From Heyndrickxia sporothermodurans (GTDB taxonomy: Bacteria; Bacillota; Bacilli; Bacillales; Bacillaceae_C), in the NCBI GenBank assembly GCA_018333075.1, contig BORH01000006.1, positions 124,001 to 188,000 on the forward strand: a stretch of DNA of 64,000 nucleotides. Reading direction: 5' to 3'. The position numbers were made by a program, and so were the translations under genes. The notes beneath the pieces were generated by a model. The model was not told the origin of the DNA. It saw nothing but the letters and a program-made list of their open reading frames with translations, and did not search any database. Positions 27,370 through 36,818 of the stretch are shown piece after piece; positions within the stretch are counted from its first letter, which is position 1, and each line of letters starts with the position of its first letter.

Positions 27370-27543
27370 ATGGGAAATCAAAAACCATATGTAATAAAAA
27401 GGAAATCACTATATCTATATATTACCAATCTACCATTCATTTTTACACCTATATTTAATAGATTTAAAAAAATTTTCAGTTTTAAATGTAGTGTATTTTC
27501 TCATCTCCATGTGTATCTCTCTAACTACATTTTTCAAAAATAA
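27370..27543 (+). CDS. Possible small protein (57 aa), lysine- and aromatic-rich
   Basis: An ATG 8 bases after a consensus AGGAGGG opens MGNQKPYVIKRKSLYLYITN and continues to a TAA at 27541. The middle (residues 14-30) is hydrophobic and the rest basic. It lies between the divergent DUF4097 and kinase genes. The consensus ribosome binding site is the main support; there is no family match I know. It might be a short membrane peptide or chance. Confidence 0.4.
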   Translation: MGNQKPYVIKRKSLYLYITNLPFIFTPIFNRFKKIFSFKCSVFSHLHVYLSNYIFQK

Positions 27544-27658
27544 AAAAATATCAATTCCCTATTTGTATTTTTCTGCAAACTATGTATAATTATTTTAATA
27601 TTTTGTTATTTTCCTTTTTAACACATTTAAAAAAATGCATAATAAGGGGAGATCAAGC

Positions 27659-28924
27659 ATGGGGATACATACATTATTATTAAATGCATTCATCATTATC
27701 ATTTGTATTCTTAGCTACCAAGTATTTTGGTTAGAAAAAGAGGAAAAAGGAAAGAAAGGAATTCGTAATGATCTTTTCATTTCCATGCTCGCATCCATTG
27801 CAATTATTCTTTGTATGCATTTTCCTTTCAAATTTTATTCAGGATATATTTATGATTTAAGATTAATTCCTATCCTTATTGTCTCTCTCTATGGCAGTTC
27901 CAGAAGCTTTGTTTTAATATCCATTGTGTATCTGTCCTACCGTGTTTATTTAGGCGGAAATGGAGTTGTCCCTTCTATACTTGTATATTTAATGATTATT
28001 ATTATTATTCTACTATTCAATTATTTTTCATCTGATTTTTTTAAGAAAAAAAAGATCCTATTTAGCACACTACTTATTTTTCTTTGCACCATTTCCTTTT
28101 CTACCTTTGCTTTATTTAATTATATGAAGCTAAGCAGTATAATTGATCCTACTTTTCTCCACTTTCTGTCCGATTATATAATAATCAATACTTTTACAGG
28201 GCTGTTATCTACTTATTTAATCGAGAGTATGATTGAAAAGTATAAAATGAAAGAGAAAATTCAGCGAACAGAAAAATTTTATGCAGTTAGTGAATTAGCC
28301 GCATCTATTGCCCACGAAATACGAAATCCACTGACAACAGTATATGGATTTATGCAATTATTTAAAGAAAATGAAATCTCAGAGTCTACTAAAAAAGAAT
28401 ATTTACAAATTATGCTCGGGGAATTAGAGAGAACACAGCTAATCATTGACGATTATCTATCTTTGGCCAAGCCTCAAATGTTAATGAAAGAGCCTATAGA
28501 TATTAACCAAATTATTGATGAAATTGTACATACTATCTCACCTTTAGCGATGGTAAACCGTGTTGAAATTAAAAGTGATATAAAGGGTTCACATCATATC
28601 AATACGGACGAAGATAAAATCAAACAATGCTTAATTAACATTGCCAAAAATGGGATTGAAGCAATGACTAATGGAGGAATATTGCAAATCAATGTAAGAA
28701 AGGTAAAGAACAATATCGTGATTGATATTATTGATAATGGTATAGGAATGGTTCCTGAAGAGATTAAACGGATTGCTATGCCGTTTTATTCTTTAAAAGA
28801 AAAAGGTACCGGACTAGGTACGATGGTTTCATACAGCATAATTAAAGAATTAAACGGAGATATAGAAATTAAAAGTGGAAAAGGAAAAGGTACATGTTTT
28901 TCAATTATTTTACCATTCTCTTAA
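27659..28924 (+). CDS. Membrane sensor histidine kinase, KinB-like
   Basis: The 421-residue kinase has an N-terminal region of about six helices (5TM/5TMR-LYT type) with almost no extracellular part. A HisKA domain follows with the phosphorylated His in AHEIRNPLTTVYGFMQLF, then an ATPase domain with N (IAKNGIEAM), G1 (DNGIGM) and G2 (KGTGLGT) boxes. Length and plan match B. subtilis sporulation kinase KinB. No response regulator gene is adjacent, as expected for a phosphorelay kinase. The start at 27659 follows AAGGGGAG. Confidence 0.87.
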   Translation: MGIHTLLLNAFIIIICILSYQVFWLEKEEKGKKGIRNDLFISMLASIAIILCMHFPFKFYSGYIYDLRLIPILIVSLYGSSRSFVLISIVYLSYRVYLGGNGVVPSILVYLMIIIIILLFNYFSSDFFKKKKILFSTLLIFLCTISFSTFALFNYMKLSSIIDPTFLHFLSDYIIINTFTGLLSTYLIESMIEKYKMKEKIQRTEKFYAVSELAASIAHEIRNPLTTVYGFMQLFKENEISESTKKEYLQIMLGELERTQLIIDDYLSLAKPQMLMKEPIDINQIIDEIVHTISPLAMVNRVEIKSDIKGSHHINTDEDKIKQCLINIAKNGIEAMTNGGILQINVRKVKNNIVIDIIDNGIGMVPEEIKRIAMPFYSLKEKGTGLGTMVSYSIIKELNGDIEIKSGKGKGTCFSIILPFS

Positions 28925-28956
28925 AAAATCGATTTTCTAATCTATAAATCTTCATT

Positions 28957-28998
28957 AAAGAGAAAGGTTAATTATCTTCCAATTTTCCTTTCCCTTTT
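28957..28998 (+). terminator. Possible terminator of the kinase gene
   Basis: AAAGAGAAAGG pairs with CCTTTCCCTTT with one mismatch, followed by a short T-run. Confidence 0.45.
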
Positions 28999-29058
28999 AA
29001 TAATGGCAATAAGATTTCAGACCTTACATGCAATCTATTTTTGTTGTTTTGAGCCGAC

Positions 29059-30024
29059 TTAAATAATCACAGGTGTCAATGGATCTCCACCTTCTAAAAA
29101 TTGAATTAAATTATCCGCAGTAATTTCGGCCATCTTTATCCTTGTTGCCTCACTTGCACTTCCGATATGAGGGAGTGTTACAACATTTGGTAATGTTAAC
29201 AGTGGGGAATCTAAATCAATCGGCTCCTTTTCAAAAACATCTAACCCTGCTGCCCATATTTCCTTATTTTTTAACGCATTGTATAAGGCTTGTTCATCAA
29301 TAATGCCCCCACGTGCGGTGTTAATCAAAATAGCGGTCTTTTTCATTCGCTGCAATTCTTTGTTACCAATTAAGTATTTTACACCGGGACTGTACGGAAT
29401 TAAGATACTTACATAATCAGAAGTTTCCAAGAGTGTATCTAAATCACAGTATTCTGCTCCTAATTCTTTTTCAATCTCTAGTTTTCTTGAACGATTATAA
29501 TAAAGGATTTTCATTCCAAATCCCTTGGCCCTTCTTGCTAACGCTTGTCCGATTCTTCCCATCCCAATTATGCCTATTGTCGCACCATAAATATCTTTTC
29601 CAATTAATTGCATCGGTGACCACGATTTCCATTCACCATTTCTTAAATAATTCGAAGCCTCAACCACTCTTCTTGCAGTAGCCATTAACAATGCAAAGGT
29701 TAGATCTGCCGTTGTTTCCGTTAATACACCAGGTGTATTTGTTACAACAATCCCTTTTTTATTTGCAAATTTCACATCAATATGATTGAATCCAACTGCC
29801 ATATTGCTAATAATTTTTAAGTTTTCTGCGTGTGAAATCATTTTTTCATCAATTGTTTCTGTTATCGTGCAAAACAGACCATCAACATCCTTGATTTCCT
29901 TTAACAATACCTCTCTCGGTACAGGAATATCCTCCTCTTCCCACATCTTAACATCAAGATGTTGAACTAATTGATCGTAAATAGATGCTGGAATTTTACG
30001 AGTAACATATATTTTTCGCTTCAC
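29059..30024 (-). CDS. D-2-hydroxyacid dehydrogenase (glyoxylate/gluconate reductase, YvcT-like)
   Basis: A 321-residue NAD(P)-dependent reductase. The Rossmann motif GIIGMGRIGQALARRA lies near residues 150-165. The catalytic Arg is in NTARGGIIDE, the Glu in FEKEPID and the His in LPHIGSAS. It reduces 2-oxoacids such as glyoxylate, hydroxypyruvate or 2-ketogluconate to D-hydroxyacids. The start is GTG, preceded by GGGGG. It resembles B. subtilis YvcT in length and sequence. It lies downstream of an HxlR gene on the same strand. Confidence 0.9.
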   Translation of the reverse strand: MKRKIYVTRKIPASIYDQLVQHLDVKMWEEEDIPVPREVLLKEIKDVDGLFCTITETIDEKMISHAENLKIISNMAVGFNHIDVKFANKKGIVVTNTPGVLTETTADLTFALLMATARRVVEASNYLRNGEWKSWSPMQLIGKDIYGATIGIIGMGRIGQALARRAKGFGMKILYYNRSRKLEIEKELGAEYCDLDTLLETSDYVSILIPYSPGVKYLIGNKELQRMKKTAILINTARGGIIDEQALYNALKNKEIWAAGLDVFEKEPIDLDSPLLTLPNVVTLPHIGSASEATRIKMAEITADNLIQFLEGGDPLTPVII

Positions 30025-30065
30025 CCTAATCCCCCTTATCTTCAGAAACTATATAAAATTCTATG

Positions 30066-30437
30066 TTATTCTACTGGTTCATTTAAAATACTTTTTTCTA
30101 ATACTGAGAATTTATCTCCATATACTTTTGTAATATGTTTTTCTCCCCAAGCACATAAAGAATCCAAGATTTCTTTTAATGACCAACCATATTCGCTGAG
30201 CTCATATTCAACTTTAGGGGGAATTTGCTGATAGACAATTCGATGGATTACTCCATCCTCCTCAAGCTCTCGCAATTGCTGTATTAGCATCTTTTGTGTA
30301 ATATTTGGCATTAATCGCTTTAATTCACTAGTTCGCTTCTTTCCGTGTGTTAAATGACAAAGAATCACACATTTCCATTTCCCCCCTATCACCTCTAATG
30401 TTGCTTCAACTGAAATATTATATTTCTTTCTTTGCAT
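30066..30437 (-). CDS. ytcD: HxlR-family transcriptional regulator, YtcD-like
   Basis: A 123-residue winged-helix regulator with the family pattern EVIGGKWKCVILCHLTHGKKR, LMPNITQKMLIQQLRELEEDG and the VEYELSEYG wing. It is divergent from an MFS gene and an aldo-keto reductase, the arrangement of B. subtilis ytcD-ytbD-ytbE. HxlR proteins sense electrophiles or other toxic small molecules. Only one Cys pair region (CVILC, CAW) could be redox-active; this is speculative. Palindromes in the divergent gap are probable operators. Confidence 0.87.
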   Translation of the reverse strand: MQRKKYNISVEATLEVIGGKWKCVILCHLTHGKKRTSELKRLMPNITQKMLIQQLRELEEDGVIHRIVYQQIPPKVEYELSEYGWSLKEILDSLCAWGEKHITKVYGDKFSVLEKSILNEPVE

Positions 30438-30453
30438 GTATATCCCTCTCTCT

Positions 30454-30477
30454 TATAGGCACTTATAAGTACCTATA
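30454..30477. promoter_or_regulatory. HxlR operator candidate 1
   Basis: A near-perfect 24-base palindrome (TATAGGCACTTATAAGT followed by ACCTATA) just upstream of the regulator start. Confidence 0.6.
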
Positions 30478-30502
30478 TAACTTTTTGGTTCCTATATAAC
30501 AA

Positions 30503-30518
30503 AAAAGTACGTACTTTT
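30503..30518. promoter_or_regulatory. HxlR operator candidate 2
   Basis: AAAAGTACGTACTTTT, a perfect 16-base palindrome in the same divergent gap, nearer the MFS gene. It shares AAGTAC with the first palindrome. Confidence 0.6.
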
Positions 30519-30602
30519 CTATTTACTTAATATATTCCATAATAGCATTTGCCGGCTAATTTTTACTATACATTTTTATTTCATAGATAGGAGGAGTCAT
30601 TT

Positions 30603-31790
30603 ATGTCTCTTAACAATAGACGAAGTATGCTGGCACTTTTAGCCCTTGCTGTAAGTGCCTTTGCCATTGGAACAACTGAATTTATCAGTGTAGGACTTCT
30701 ACCACTGATCGCAAATGATTTAAATATTCCAGTAACAACCGCTGGATTAACAGTTTCCTTATATGCAATTGGTGTCATGTTTGGTGCACCAGTTCTCACA
30801 GCTCTAACATCAAAGATGGGACGTAAATCATTATTACTATGGATAATGGTGGTCTTTATTATTGGAAATAGTATTGCTAGTGTAGCTTCCAATATTAGTG
30901 TTCTACTTCTTGCTCGTGTGATCGCAGCTTTATCTCATGGTGTTTTTATGTCTATAGGATCAACGATAGCAGCAGATTTAGTTCCTGAAAATCGACGAGC
31001 TAGTGCCATTTCAATTATGTTTACAGGGCTTACTGTTGCTACTGTAACAGGAGTTCCCTTTGGTACCTTTATCGGTCAACAATTTGGTTGGAGAATCGCT
31101 TTTGTTGTCATTATTATTGTTGGAGTAATTGCACTTATTTCTAATAGTTTTCTTGTTCCGAGTGATTTAAGAAAAGGTGCTCCAACAACCTTTCGTGATC
31201 AAATCAAATTGCTTACAAATGGCCGTTTGTTATTAGTATTTATTATTACAGCTCTAGGTTACGGGGGGACATTCGTTGTCTTTACTTATTTGTCTCCATT
31301 ATTGCAAGAAATTACTGGATTTAAAGAAAGTACTGTAGCAGTTATTTTGCTTATTTACGGAGTAGCGATTGCTATCGGGAATATGATGGGAGGAAAACTA
31401 TCTAATAAAAATCCTATCGGTTCCTTATTTTATATGTTTATTATACAAGCCATTATACTCTTTATTTTGACATTCTCTGCACCATATAAAGTAGCTGGAT
31501 TAATGACCATTTTATTTATGGGAATGCTTGCATTTATGAATGTTCCTGGTTTACAAACATATGTAGTTATTTTAGCAAAGCGCTTTGTTCCTAGCGCGGT
31601 TGATGTTGCATCAGCGCTCAATATCGCAGCCTTCAATGCCGGAATCGCTTTAGGATCGTATATTGGGGGGATTATAGCAAATTCCATCGGACTCATTCAC
31701 ACAGCTTGGATTGGTGGTGTAATGGTATTAGCTGCAGTACTGCTTACAGGATGGAGCCGTTCCTTAGAACGTAATGATTTAACCAAATAA
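30603..31790 (+). CDS. ytbD: MFS exporter YtbD-like (DHA1 family)
   Basis: A 395-residue twelve-helix transporter. GTTEFISVGLLPLIANDL in helix 1 and TSKMGRKSLL (motif A) identify the AraJ/YtbD-type DHA1 subgroup. It probably exports a drug or metabolite. GGAGGAG precedes the ATG. It is divergent from a YtcD-like HxlR regulator and followed by an aldo-keto reductase about 150 bases on, likely in the same regulon. Confidence 0.9.
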   Translation: MSLNNRRSMLALLALAVSAFAIGTTEFISVGLLPLIANDLNIPVTTAGLTVSLYAIGVMFGAPVLTALTSKMGRKSLLLWIMVVFIIGNSIASVASNISVLLLARVIAALSHGVFMSIGSTIAADLVPENRRASAISIMFTGLTVATVTGVPFGTFIGQQFGWRIAFVVIIIVGVIALISNSFLVPSDLRKGAPTTFRDQIKLLTNGRLLLVFIITALGYGGTFVVFTYLSPLLQEITGFKESTVAVILLIYGVAIAIGNMMGGKLSNKNPIGSLFYMFIIQAIILFILTFSAPYKVAGLMTILFMGMLAFMNVPGLQTYVVILAKRFVPSAVDVASALNIAAFNAGIALGSYIGGIIANSIGLIHTAWIGGVMVLAAVLLTGWSRSLERNDLTK

Positions 31791-31938
31791 CCCTTTTCCA
31801 ATCTGAATACTTTTATTTAAAGGAGGTGTTGCGATATACTATAATTATTGCTGGCTATGGCCATTCTATGCAAAGATATGGTAGGAATTAAGTAAAAAGG
31901 AACTTTCCTTATTCACAACAAATAGGAGGATTATATAC

Positions 31939-32781
31939 ATGGCAAAAAATTTACAAGACACAACAACATTGAACAATGGTGTAAAAATGCCTTGGCTTGG
32001 ACTAGGCGTATTTAAAGTAGAAGATGGGAATGAAGTCATCAATTCTGTCAAAGCTGCTATTAAAAATGGATATCGAAGCATTGATACTGCGGCTGTTTAT
32101 GATAATGAAACGGGCGTTGGAATTGGTATTCGTGAAGGACTAAAAGAAGCTGGAATCTCTCGTGAAGATTTATTTGTTACTTCTAAGGTGTGGAATTCTG
32201 ATTTTGGCTACGAAACTACTCTTGCTGCCTTTGAAACTAGCCTAAAAAAACTGGGCTTAGACTATTTAGATCTATATCTTATCCACTGGCCTGTTGAAGG
32301 AAAATATAAAGATACATGGAGAGCTTTAGAAACACTTTATAAGGATGGAAAAATTAAGGCGATTGGAGTTAGCAATTTCCAAATCCATCATTTAGAGGAT
32401 CTTCTAAAGGATGCAGAAATTAAACCAATGGTAAACCAAGTAGAATGTCATCCACTGCTATCACAAAAAGAACTCCTAGCCTATTGTAAGGACAAGGGGA
32501 TTCAATTAGAAGCTTGGTCTCCTCTAGCACAGGGGCAATTGCTTGACCACCCAGTCTTACAAGAAATTGCATCTAAATATAATAAATCGATCGCTCAAGT
32601 TATTTTACGTTGGGATTTACAAAACGGTGTTGTTACTATCCCTAAATCTATAAAAGAGCATCGGATCATTGAAAATGCAACAATTTTTGACTTCGAATTA
32701 TCTTCAGATGATATGGAACGCATCGACAGTTTAAATCAAAACCATCGTGTTGGACCAGATCCAGATAACTTTGACTTTTAA
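31939..32781 (+). CDS. ytbE: Aldo-keto reductase YtbE-like
   Basis: A 280-residue (alpha/beta)8 NADPH-dependent reductase with the AKR catalytic tetrad. Asp and Tyr are in [11 protein letters not shown], Lys in FVTSKVWN and His in LYLIHWPV; the cofactor motif [10 protein letters not shown] is also present. It reduces aldehydes and ketones in the cytoplasm. AGGAGG precedes the ATG. Order and size match B. subtilis ytbE downstream of ytbD. A T-rich terminator follows. Confidence 0.93.
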   Translation: MAKNLQDTTTLNNGVKMPWLGLGVFKVEDGNEVINSVKAAIKNGYRSIDTAAVYDNETGVGIGIREGLKEAGISREDLFVTSKVWNSDFGYETTLAAFETSLKKLGLDYLDLYLIHWPVEGKYKDTWRALETLYKDGKIKAIGVSNFQIHHLEDLLKDAEIKPMVNQVECHPLLSQKELLAYCKDKGIQLEAWSPLAQGQLLDHPVLQEIASKYNKSIAQVILRWDLQNGVVTIPKSIKEHRIIENATIFDFELSSDDMERIDSLNQNHRVGPDPDNFDF

Positions 32782-32793
32782 ACATAAATAATC

Positions 32794-32840
32794 AGAAGAG
32801 CCTGTTTGGAATATAAACATTTCCAAACAGGCTCTTTTTT
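32794..32840. terminator. Strong terminator between ytbE and mtlD
   Basis: A 16-bp perfect stem AAGAGCCTGTTTGGAA with its complement and a 6-T run on the plus strand. It can also serve the convergent mtl operon. Confidence 0.92.
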
Positions 32841-32864
32841 CGTTTAAGCTAAAAAAGTCCATGG

Positions 32865-34007
32865 TTATTTCTGATAAGCTCGAATAACCTCATTAATTAA
32901 TTCATGCTGTTCATCTAATCCGGTTAGTTGACTCAATGCTTTTTTTGGACCTACTTCTTTAATCATTTTTTGCATAGCTACAGATTCTTGATCTTCCTTC
33001 ACATCAAATTGTAAAGCGGCAGCCATTACATCAACAAGATGCATCGGAATTTTTTTGCATTCATTCATGTATTCTAAAGCAGGTGCTACTAAGCGGTCTT
33101 TTGCTCCTAATTTACGCATTGGTGCTCTTCCAACCCTTTGAACATCATCAATAATGAATGGATTTGCAAAGCGATTCACGATTTTTTCAATATATTGATG
33201 ATGCTGTGCTTCCTCAAAATGATATTTGGAAATGAGTACCTGACCAGTTTCCTCTAATCCACCTAAAACCGTTTGTTTCACTTCTTGATTTTGAATGGAT
33301 TCTGCAATCGTTCCAATTCCATATAAATTCCCGATATATGCAGTTGCGGCATGTCCTGTATTTACAGTAAATAACTTTCTTTCGATATATGCTTGAAGAT
33401 TATCAACAAATAATGCTTCCACAATTTCAGGCTTGCTACCTTTAATTTCGGTTTGGTCAATGACCCATTCATGGAATGGTTCAACAAGCACGTCTAAAAG
33501 ACGTTCGTTATTCTGATTTGGAACGATTCGATCTACGGCAGAATTAGGAAAACCAACATTGTCCGATACCCATTGTTTTTCATCCTCATTTAAATGCTCA
33601 AGGACAAATTTTTTCAGTTCACTGCTTCCACCAACCATATTTTCACAAGCAATAATATTTAGTGGTTCCCCTTGCAGTGCTTTTCTTTTTTTCAAGCCTT
33701 CTGCAATAAGTGGAGCGATAAATTTTAATATATGCGGTCCAATCGCTGTTGTTACTAGATTCGCAGTTGCAATTGAGTGTATTGCTTCTTCTGGTGAAGT
33801 AGCATTATTAATACCCTTTACACCATTAACCGAAAAAGCCTCTTTTTGTTCACTTGCTAAAATTACCTGATACGTTTTCTCTTTATTGATTTCATTAATA
33901 ATAGCATCATTTACATCAATAAATTCAATTTCATATCCAGATTGATGTAATAATAAACCAATAAACCCTCGACCTATATTTCCAGCACCAAAATGAGTGG
34001 CTTTCAT
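32865..34007 (-). CDS. mtlD: Mannitol-1-phosphate 5-dehydrogenase
   Basis: The 380-residue protein opens MKATHFGAGNIGRGFIG, the NAD-binding signature of MtlD, and has the KLFTVNTGHAATAYIG block with the catalytic Lys region. It oxidises mannitol-1-phosphate to fructose-6-phosphate. It follows mtlF after one base and is the last gene of the mtl operon. Length is typical (about 380). Confidence 0.97.
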   Translation of the reverse strand: MKATHFGAGNIGRGFIGLLLHQSGYEIEFIDVNDAIINEINKEKTYQVILASEQKEAFSVNGVKGINNATSPEEAIHSIATANLVTTAIGPHILKFIAPLIAEGLKKRKALQGEPLNIIACENMVGGSSELKKFVLEHLNEDEKQWVSDNVGFPNSAVDRIVPNQNNERLLDVLVEPFHEWVIDQTEIKGSKPEIVEALFVDNLQAYIERKLFTVNTGHAATAYIGNLYGIGTIAESIQNQEVKQTVLGGLEETGQVLISKYHFEEAQHHQYIEKIVNRFANPFIIDDVQRVGRAPMRKLGAKDRLVAPALEYMNECKKIPMHLVDVMAAALQFDVKEDQESVAMQKMIKEVGPKKALSQLTGLDEQHELINEVIRAYQK

Positions 34008-34008
34008 C

Positions 34009-34440
34009 TTAGTTCACCTCATTAAAAATGTGCAAAATTTCATCCTCTGATTTTGCTTGAACTAACTTTTCAACATTTTCTTCTTCTGAACAAACAATTG
34101 CAATTTTTGAAAGAATATCAAGATGTTCATTGTTTTTGCCTGCGATCCCAATAAGAATTTTAACAATGTTTCCTCCACCAAAATCAACACCATCTGGTAC
34201 TTGAACTACAGATAACCCTGATTCAATTACTGAGCTTTTCGCATTTTCAGTCCCATGAGGAATCGCAATGAAATTCCCCATATACGTACTAGTTATTTCT
34301 TCGCGCTTAAGCATTTCCTCAATATATTCTGCTTTTACATATCCTTTTTCAACAAGAATTTTTCCTGCAGCTTTGATCGCTTCTGTTTTGCTGTTCAATT
34401 GTTGATTTAATAAAATATTTTCCTTTGATAAAATTGACAT
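34009..34440 (-). CDS. mtlF: Mannitol-specific PTS EIIA
   Basis: A 143-residue EIIA domain of the mannitol/fructose type. The phosphorylated His is in FIAIPHGTENAK near residue 62. It passes phosphate from HPr to the EIIB domain of MtlA. The bacilli keep this domain as a separate protein, as here. It lies between mtlR (6-base gap) and mtlD (1 base). Confidence 0.96.
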   Translation of the reverse strand: MSILSKENILLNQQLNSKTEAIKAAGKILVEKGYVKAEYIEEMLKREEITSTYMGNFIAIPHGTENAKSSVIESGLSVVQVPDGVDFGGGNIVKILIGIAGKNNEHLDILSKIAIVCSEEENVEKLVQAKSEDEILHIFNEVN

Positions 34441-34446
34441 TTTTCC

Positions 34447-36546
34447 TCACTCCTTATGTGTTTGAACATTGCTGATATAATATTGCTGACTAATATATTG
34501 AATTAATTGACTTTTTGTCGCTGTTTCAAAAATATGAATGCTCTCTTCAGATTTAATAATAAGAGCACTAATATAACTTGTGATTCTTAACATTTCTGCA
34601 CATGCATCCTCAGGTGCAAGCAAAAGTAAAATTCTTTCCGCATGAATCGTTTTATTGTCCATCGATTTTAATATTTGTGGAGACTTCAAATCAATAAGAT
34701 GGAAAGCAGGTTGAATCACTTGCTCATTTCTCGCATGAAATAACGCAATCTTTGTACCGGGAATCCCTAATCCACCTAATTGCTGTCTTTTCTTTAATGC
34801 TTTAACTACTTTAGCTGCATTGCCAATATGACCTATGCTCGATAGCTTTTTACAAACCTCTTTTAGCGTAATCTCTATTTCTTGATGCTTTTCCATACAA
34901 AAGACTTCTAAAGAATCAAGAATTGATATTAATAGGCTTGATTCCTTTATAACTCCTTTAAAATCATCATATTGGATTGAATATGATGATGCACTTTTTT
35001 CTTCCTTGTAGAGACCAGCTCCACGCTTTCCACCCTTTAACTGAATATATCGCTGAACTTTTTCCAACTCATCATCCGTTAAAATAGGGCTTACTAATAA
35101 ATAATCTAGAGTTACTCCATCGATCGGTATAGTTGAAAAAATTAAGTCGTAATCCTCTGTATTCATTTCTTTTAACTCAAAGACCGAAATATTCTTTGTT
35201 TCAGTAATACTAGGAATATGATTTTGTATTTGGGTAGCTAGCATTTTCGAAGTCCCAATACCACTTGAACAAATAATTAAAGCCTTCCACTTGTTTAAGG
35301 ATGCTTTCATATTTAATGTGGAACCAAAATGCAGCACTAGATAACCAATTTCTTCATCTGGTACATTAAGATCAGGTAATACTCTCGATACAGCTGTTTT
35401 AACTATACGAAAAAGATCTTCATAATCCTTTTTCACTTGCTCGAGCAATGGGTTGGAGATTCTCATATTTTGTTTTAGTCGATATAAGGTCGGTTGGAGA
35501 TGTGCTAATAACCCTTCAATTAATGATTGATCACCCTTTAGTTGAACCCCTGACAAATCTTCCACTTGTTTGATCAATTGATTCACTATAAAAGCAGTTT
35601 CAACATTATCCTCCTGTACACCTATTTCTCTTGTAAATCGAATCTTTGCCCCTAAAAGATGCATCGTAATGTAACCAATCTCCTGATCAGGAATAACAAC
35701 TTGAAACTCATCTTCTAAATATTTGGCGATTTCTCTGGCAATATCAAACTCTTTTGTTTCCTGTAGCTCTTTCAAATACTCTCCTCGAATAGAGATATTC
35801 TCTCCTCGTTGTATTCTTTCGATGGCTAATGCAAGATGAACGACTAAGCCAACGTAGGAGCTATCTGCTAAAGGATAAGGAAGCTGCTGGTTCATATGGC
35901 CAACAAGCTTTTCAATAATGAGCAGCTTCTCTTTTTTTACAAGACCGAGCAGCCGCTCCGATATAGAGTCGATTGTATTCGATGATTTCTTTTGAATACT
36001 TTCTCGGACCATTTTTAGAAATTCTGGAACATCAAATCGATCCGAGATTAAGCTGCGAATAGCTTTACGCTTTGATTCCTCGGTCCCAATAAGCTCAATG
36101 CCATAGCCTCTTCTTCTAATGAGTGAAAGTCCATATCTTTGTATAAATGGTTCCATTTTATCTAAATCATTACTAATAGTTGCTGCTGTTACGCCAAGAT
36201 CATTGGCTAAGGAGAGTAACTTAACTGGTTCCTTACTATCTAATAGAGAACATAAGGCAATAACTAATCGTTCATCCGGTGTATACTCCATATAATCTTG
36301 TTTCTGGATTGCCAATTTTAATTGGTGCAAACCATTATAGTCACCAGCTAATTTTATGCCGACGCCTGCTCTTCTTAATAATTTCAGTTGAAACGGCTTG
36401 AGTATATTTTCAATATTTTTTAAATCTCGATGAATGGTGCGTTCGCTAACATCAATCAACTCTGCAATTTCTTTTATCGTGATTTCTTTATTGATATCCT
36501 CCATTAAATAATGGAGAATTAACCTTTCTCTTGCCGAAACAATCAT
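34447..36546 (-). CDS. mtlR: Mannitol operon activator MtlR
   Basis: A 699-residue multi-domain activator. N-terminal winged helices (EIAELIDVSERTIHRDLKNIE; a second near residue 110), two PTS-regulation domains (about 200-300 and 310-420), an EIIB-Gat-like domain with the Cys in IICSSGIGTSKMLATQ near residue 427, and a C-terminal EIIA-Mtl-like domain with FHARNE. Phosphorylation by HPr and EIIs sets its activity in response to mannitol and glucose. It is encoded inside the mtl operon, after mtlA and a terminator. Confidence 0.95.
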   Translation of the reverse strand: MIVSARERLILHYLMEDINKEITIKEIAELIDVSERTIHRDLKNIENILKPFQLKLLRRAGVGIKLAGDYNGLHQLKLAIQKQDYMEYTPDERLVIALCSLLDSKEPVKLLSLANDLGVTAATISNDLDKMEPFIQRYGLSLIRRRGYGIELIGTEESKRKAIRSLISDRFDVPEFLKMVRESIQKKSSNTIDSISERLLGLVKKEKLLIIEKLVGHMNQQLPYPLADSSYVGLVVHLALAIERIQRGENISIRGEYLKELQETKEFDIAREIAKYLEDEFQVVIPDQEIGYITMHLLGAKIRFTREIGVQEDNVETAFIVNQLIKQVEDLSGVQLKGDQSLIEGLLAHLQPTLYRLKQNMRISNPLLEQVKKDYEDLFRIVKTAVSRVLPDLNVPDEEIGYLVLHFGSTLNMKASLNKWKALIICSSGIGTSKMLATQIQNHIPSITETKNISVFELKEMNTEDYDLIFSTIPIDGVTLDYLLVSPILTDDELEKVQRYIQLKGGKRGAGLYKEEKSASSYSIQYDDFKGVIKESSLLISILDSLEVFCMEKHQEIEITLKEVCKKLSSIGHIGNAAKVVKALKKRQQLGGLGIPGTKIALFHARNEQVIQPAFHLIDLKSPQILKSMDNKTIHAERILLLLAPEDACAEMLRITSYISALIIKSEESIHIFETATKSQLIQYISQQYYISNVQTHKE

Positions 36547-36773
36547 ATCTATCAGCTCACTTTAAATTTGATTACTGACATAATTTAATTATAAGGTGCC
36601 TCTTATGGTTATTCAAAAGAAAGTAACCTTTATTTTTTCCGATAAGTTCTTGTCAATATTTAATAACTAGATGTAGTATGCCAATAAAAAAATAGATTAT
36701 AAAACTTTGTTGCTTTGAATTTAATAAATAGATATTAAATTTAGATTTAGCGTACACCTTTTCTTTGTTTTTC

Positions 36774-36818
36774 AACAAAAAGGGGATGAACTTATTTACG
36801 ATTCATCCCCTTTTTGTT
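36774..36818 (-). terminator. Terminator between mtlA and mtlR
   Basis: AACAAAAAGGGGATGAA pairs with TTCATCCCCTTTTTGTT, overlapping the mtlA stop codon. It should reduce read-through, leaving mtlA the most abundant part of the operon. Confidence 0.88.
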
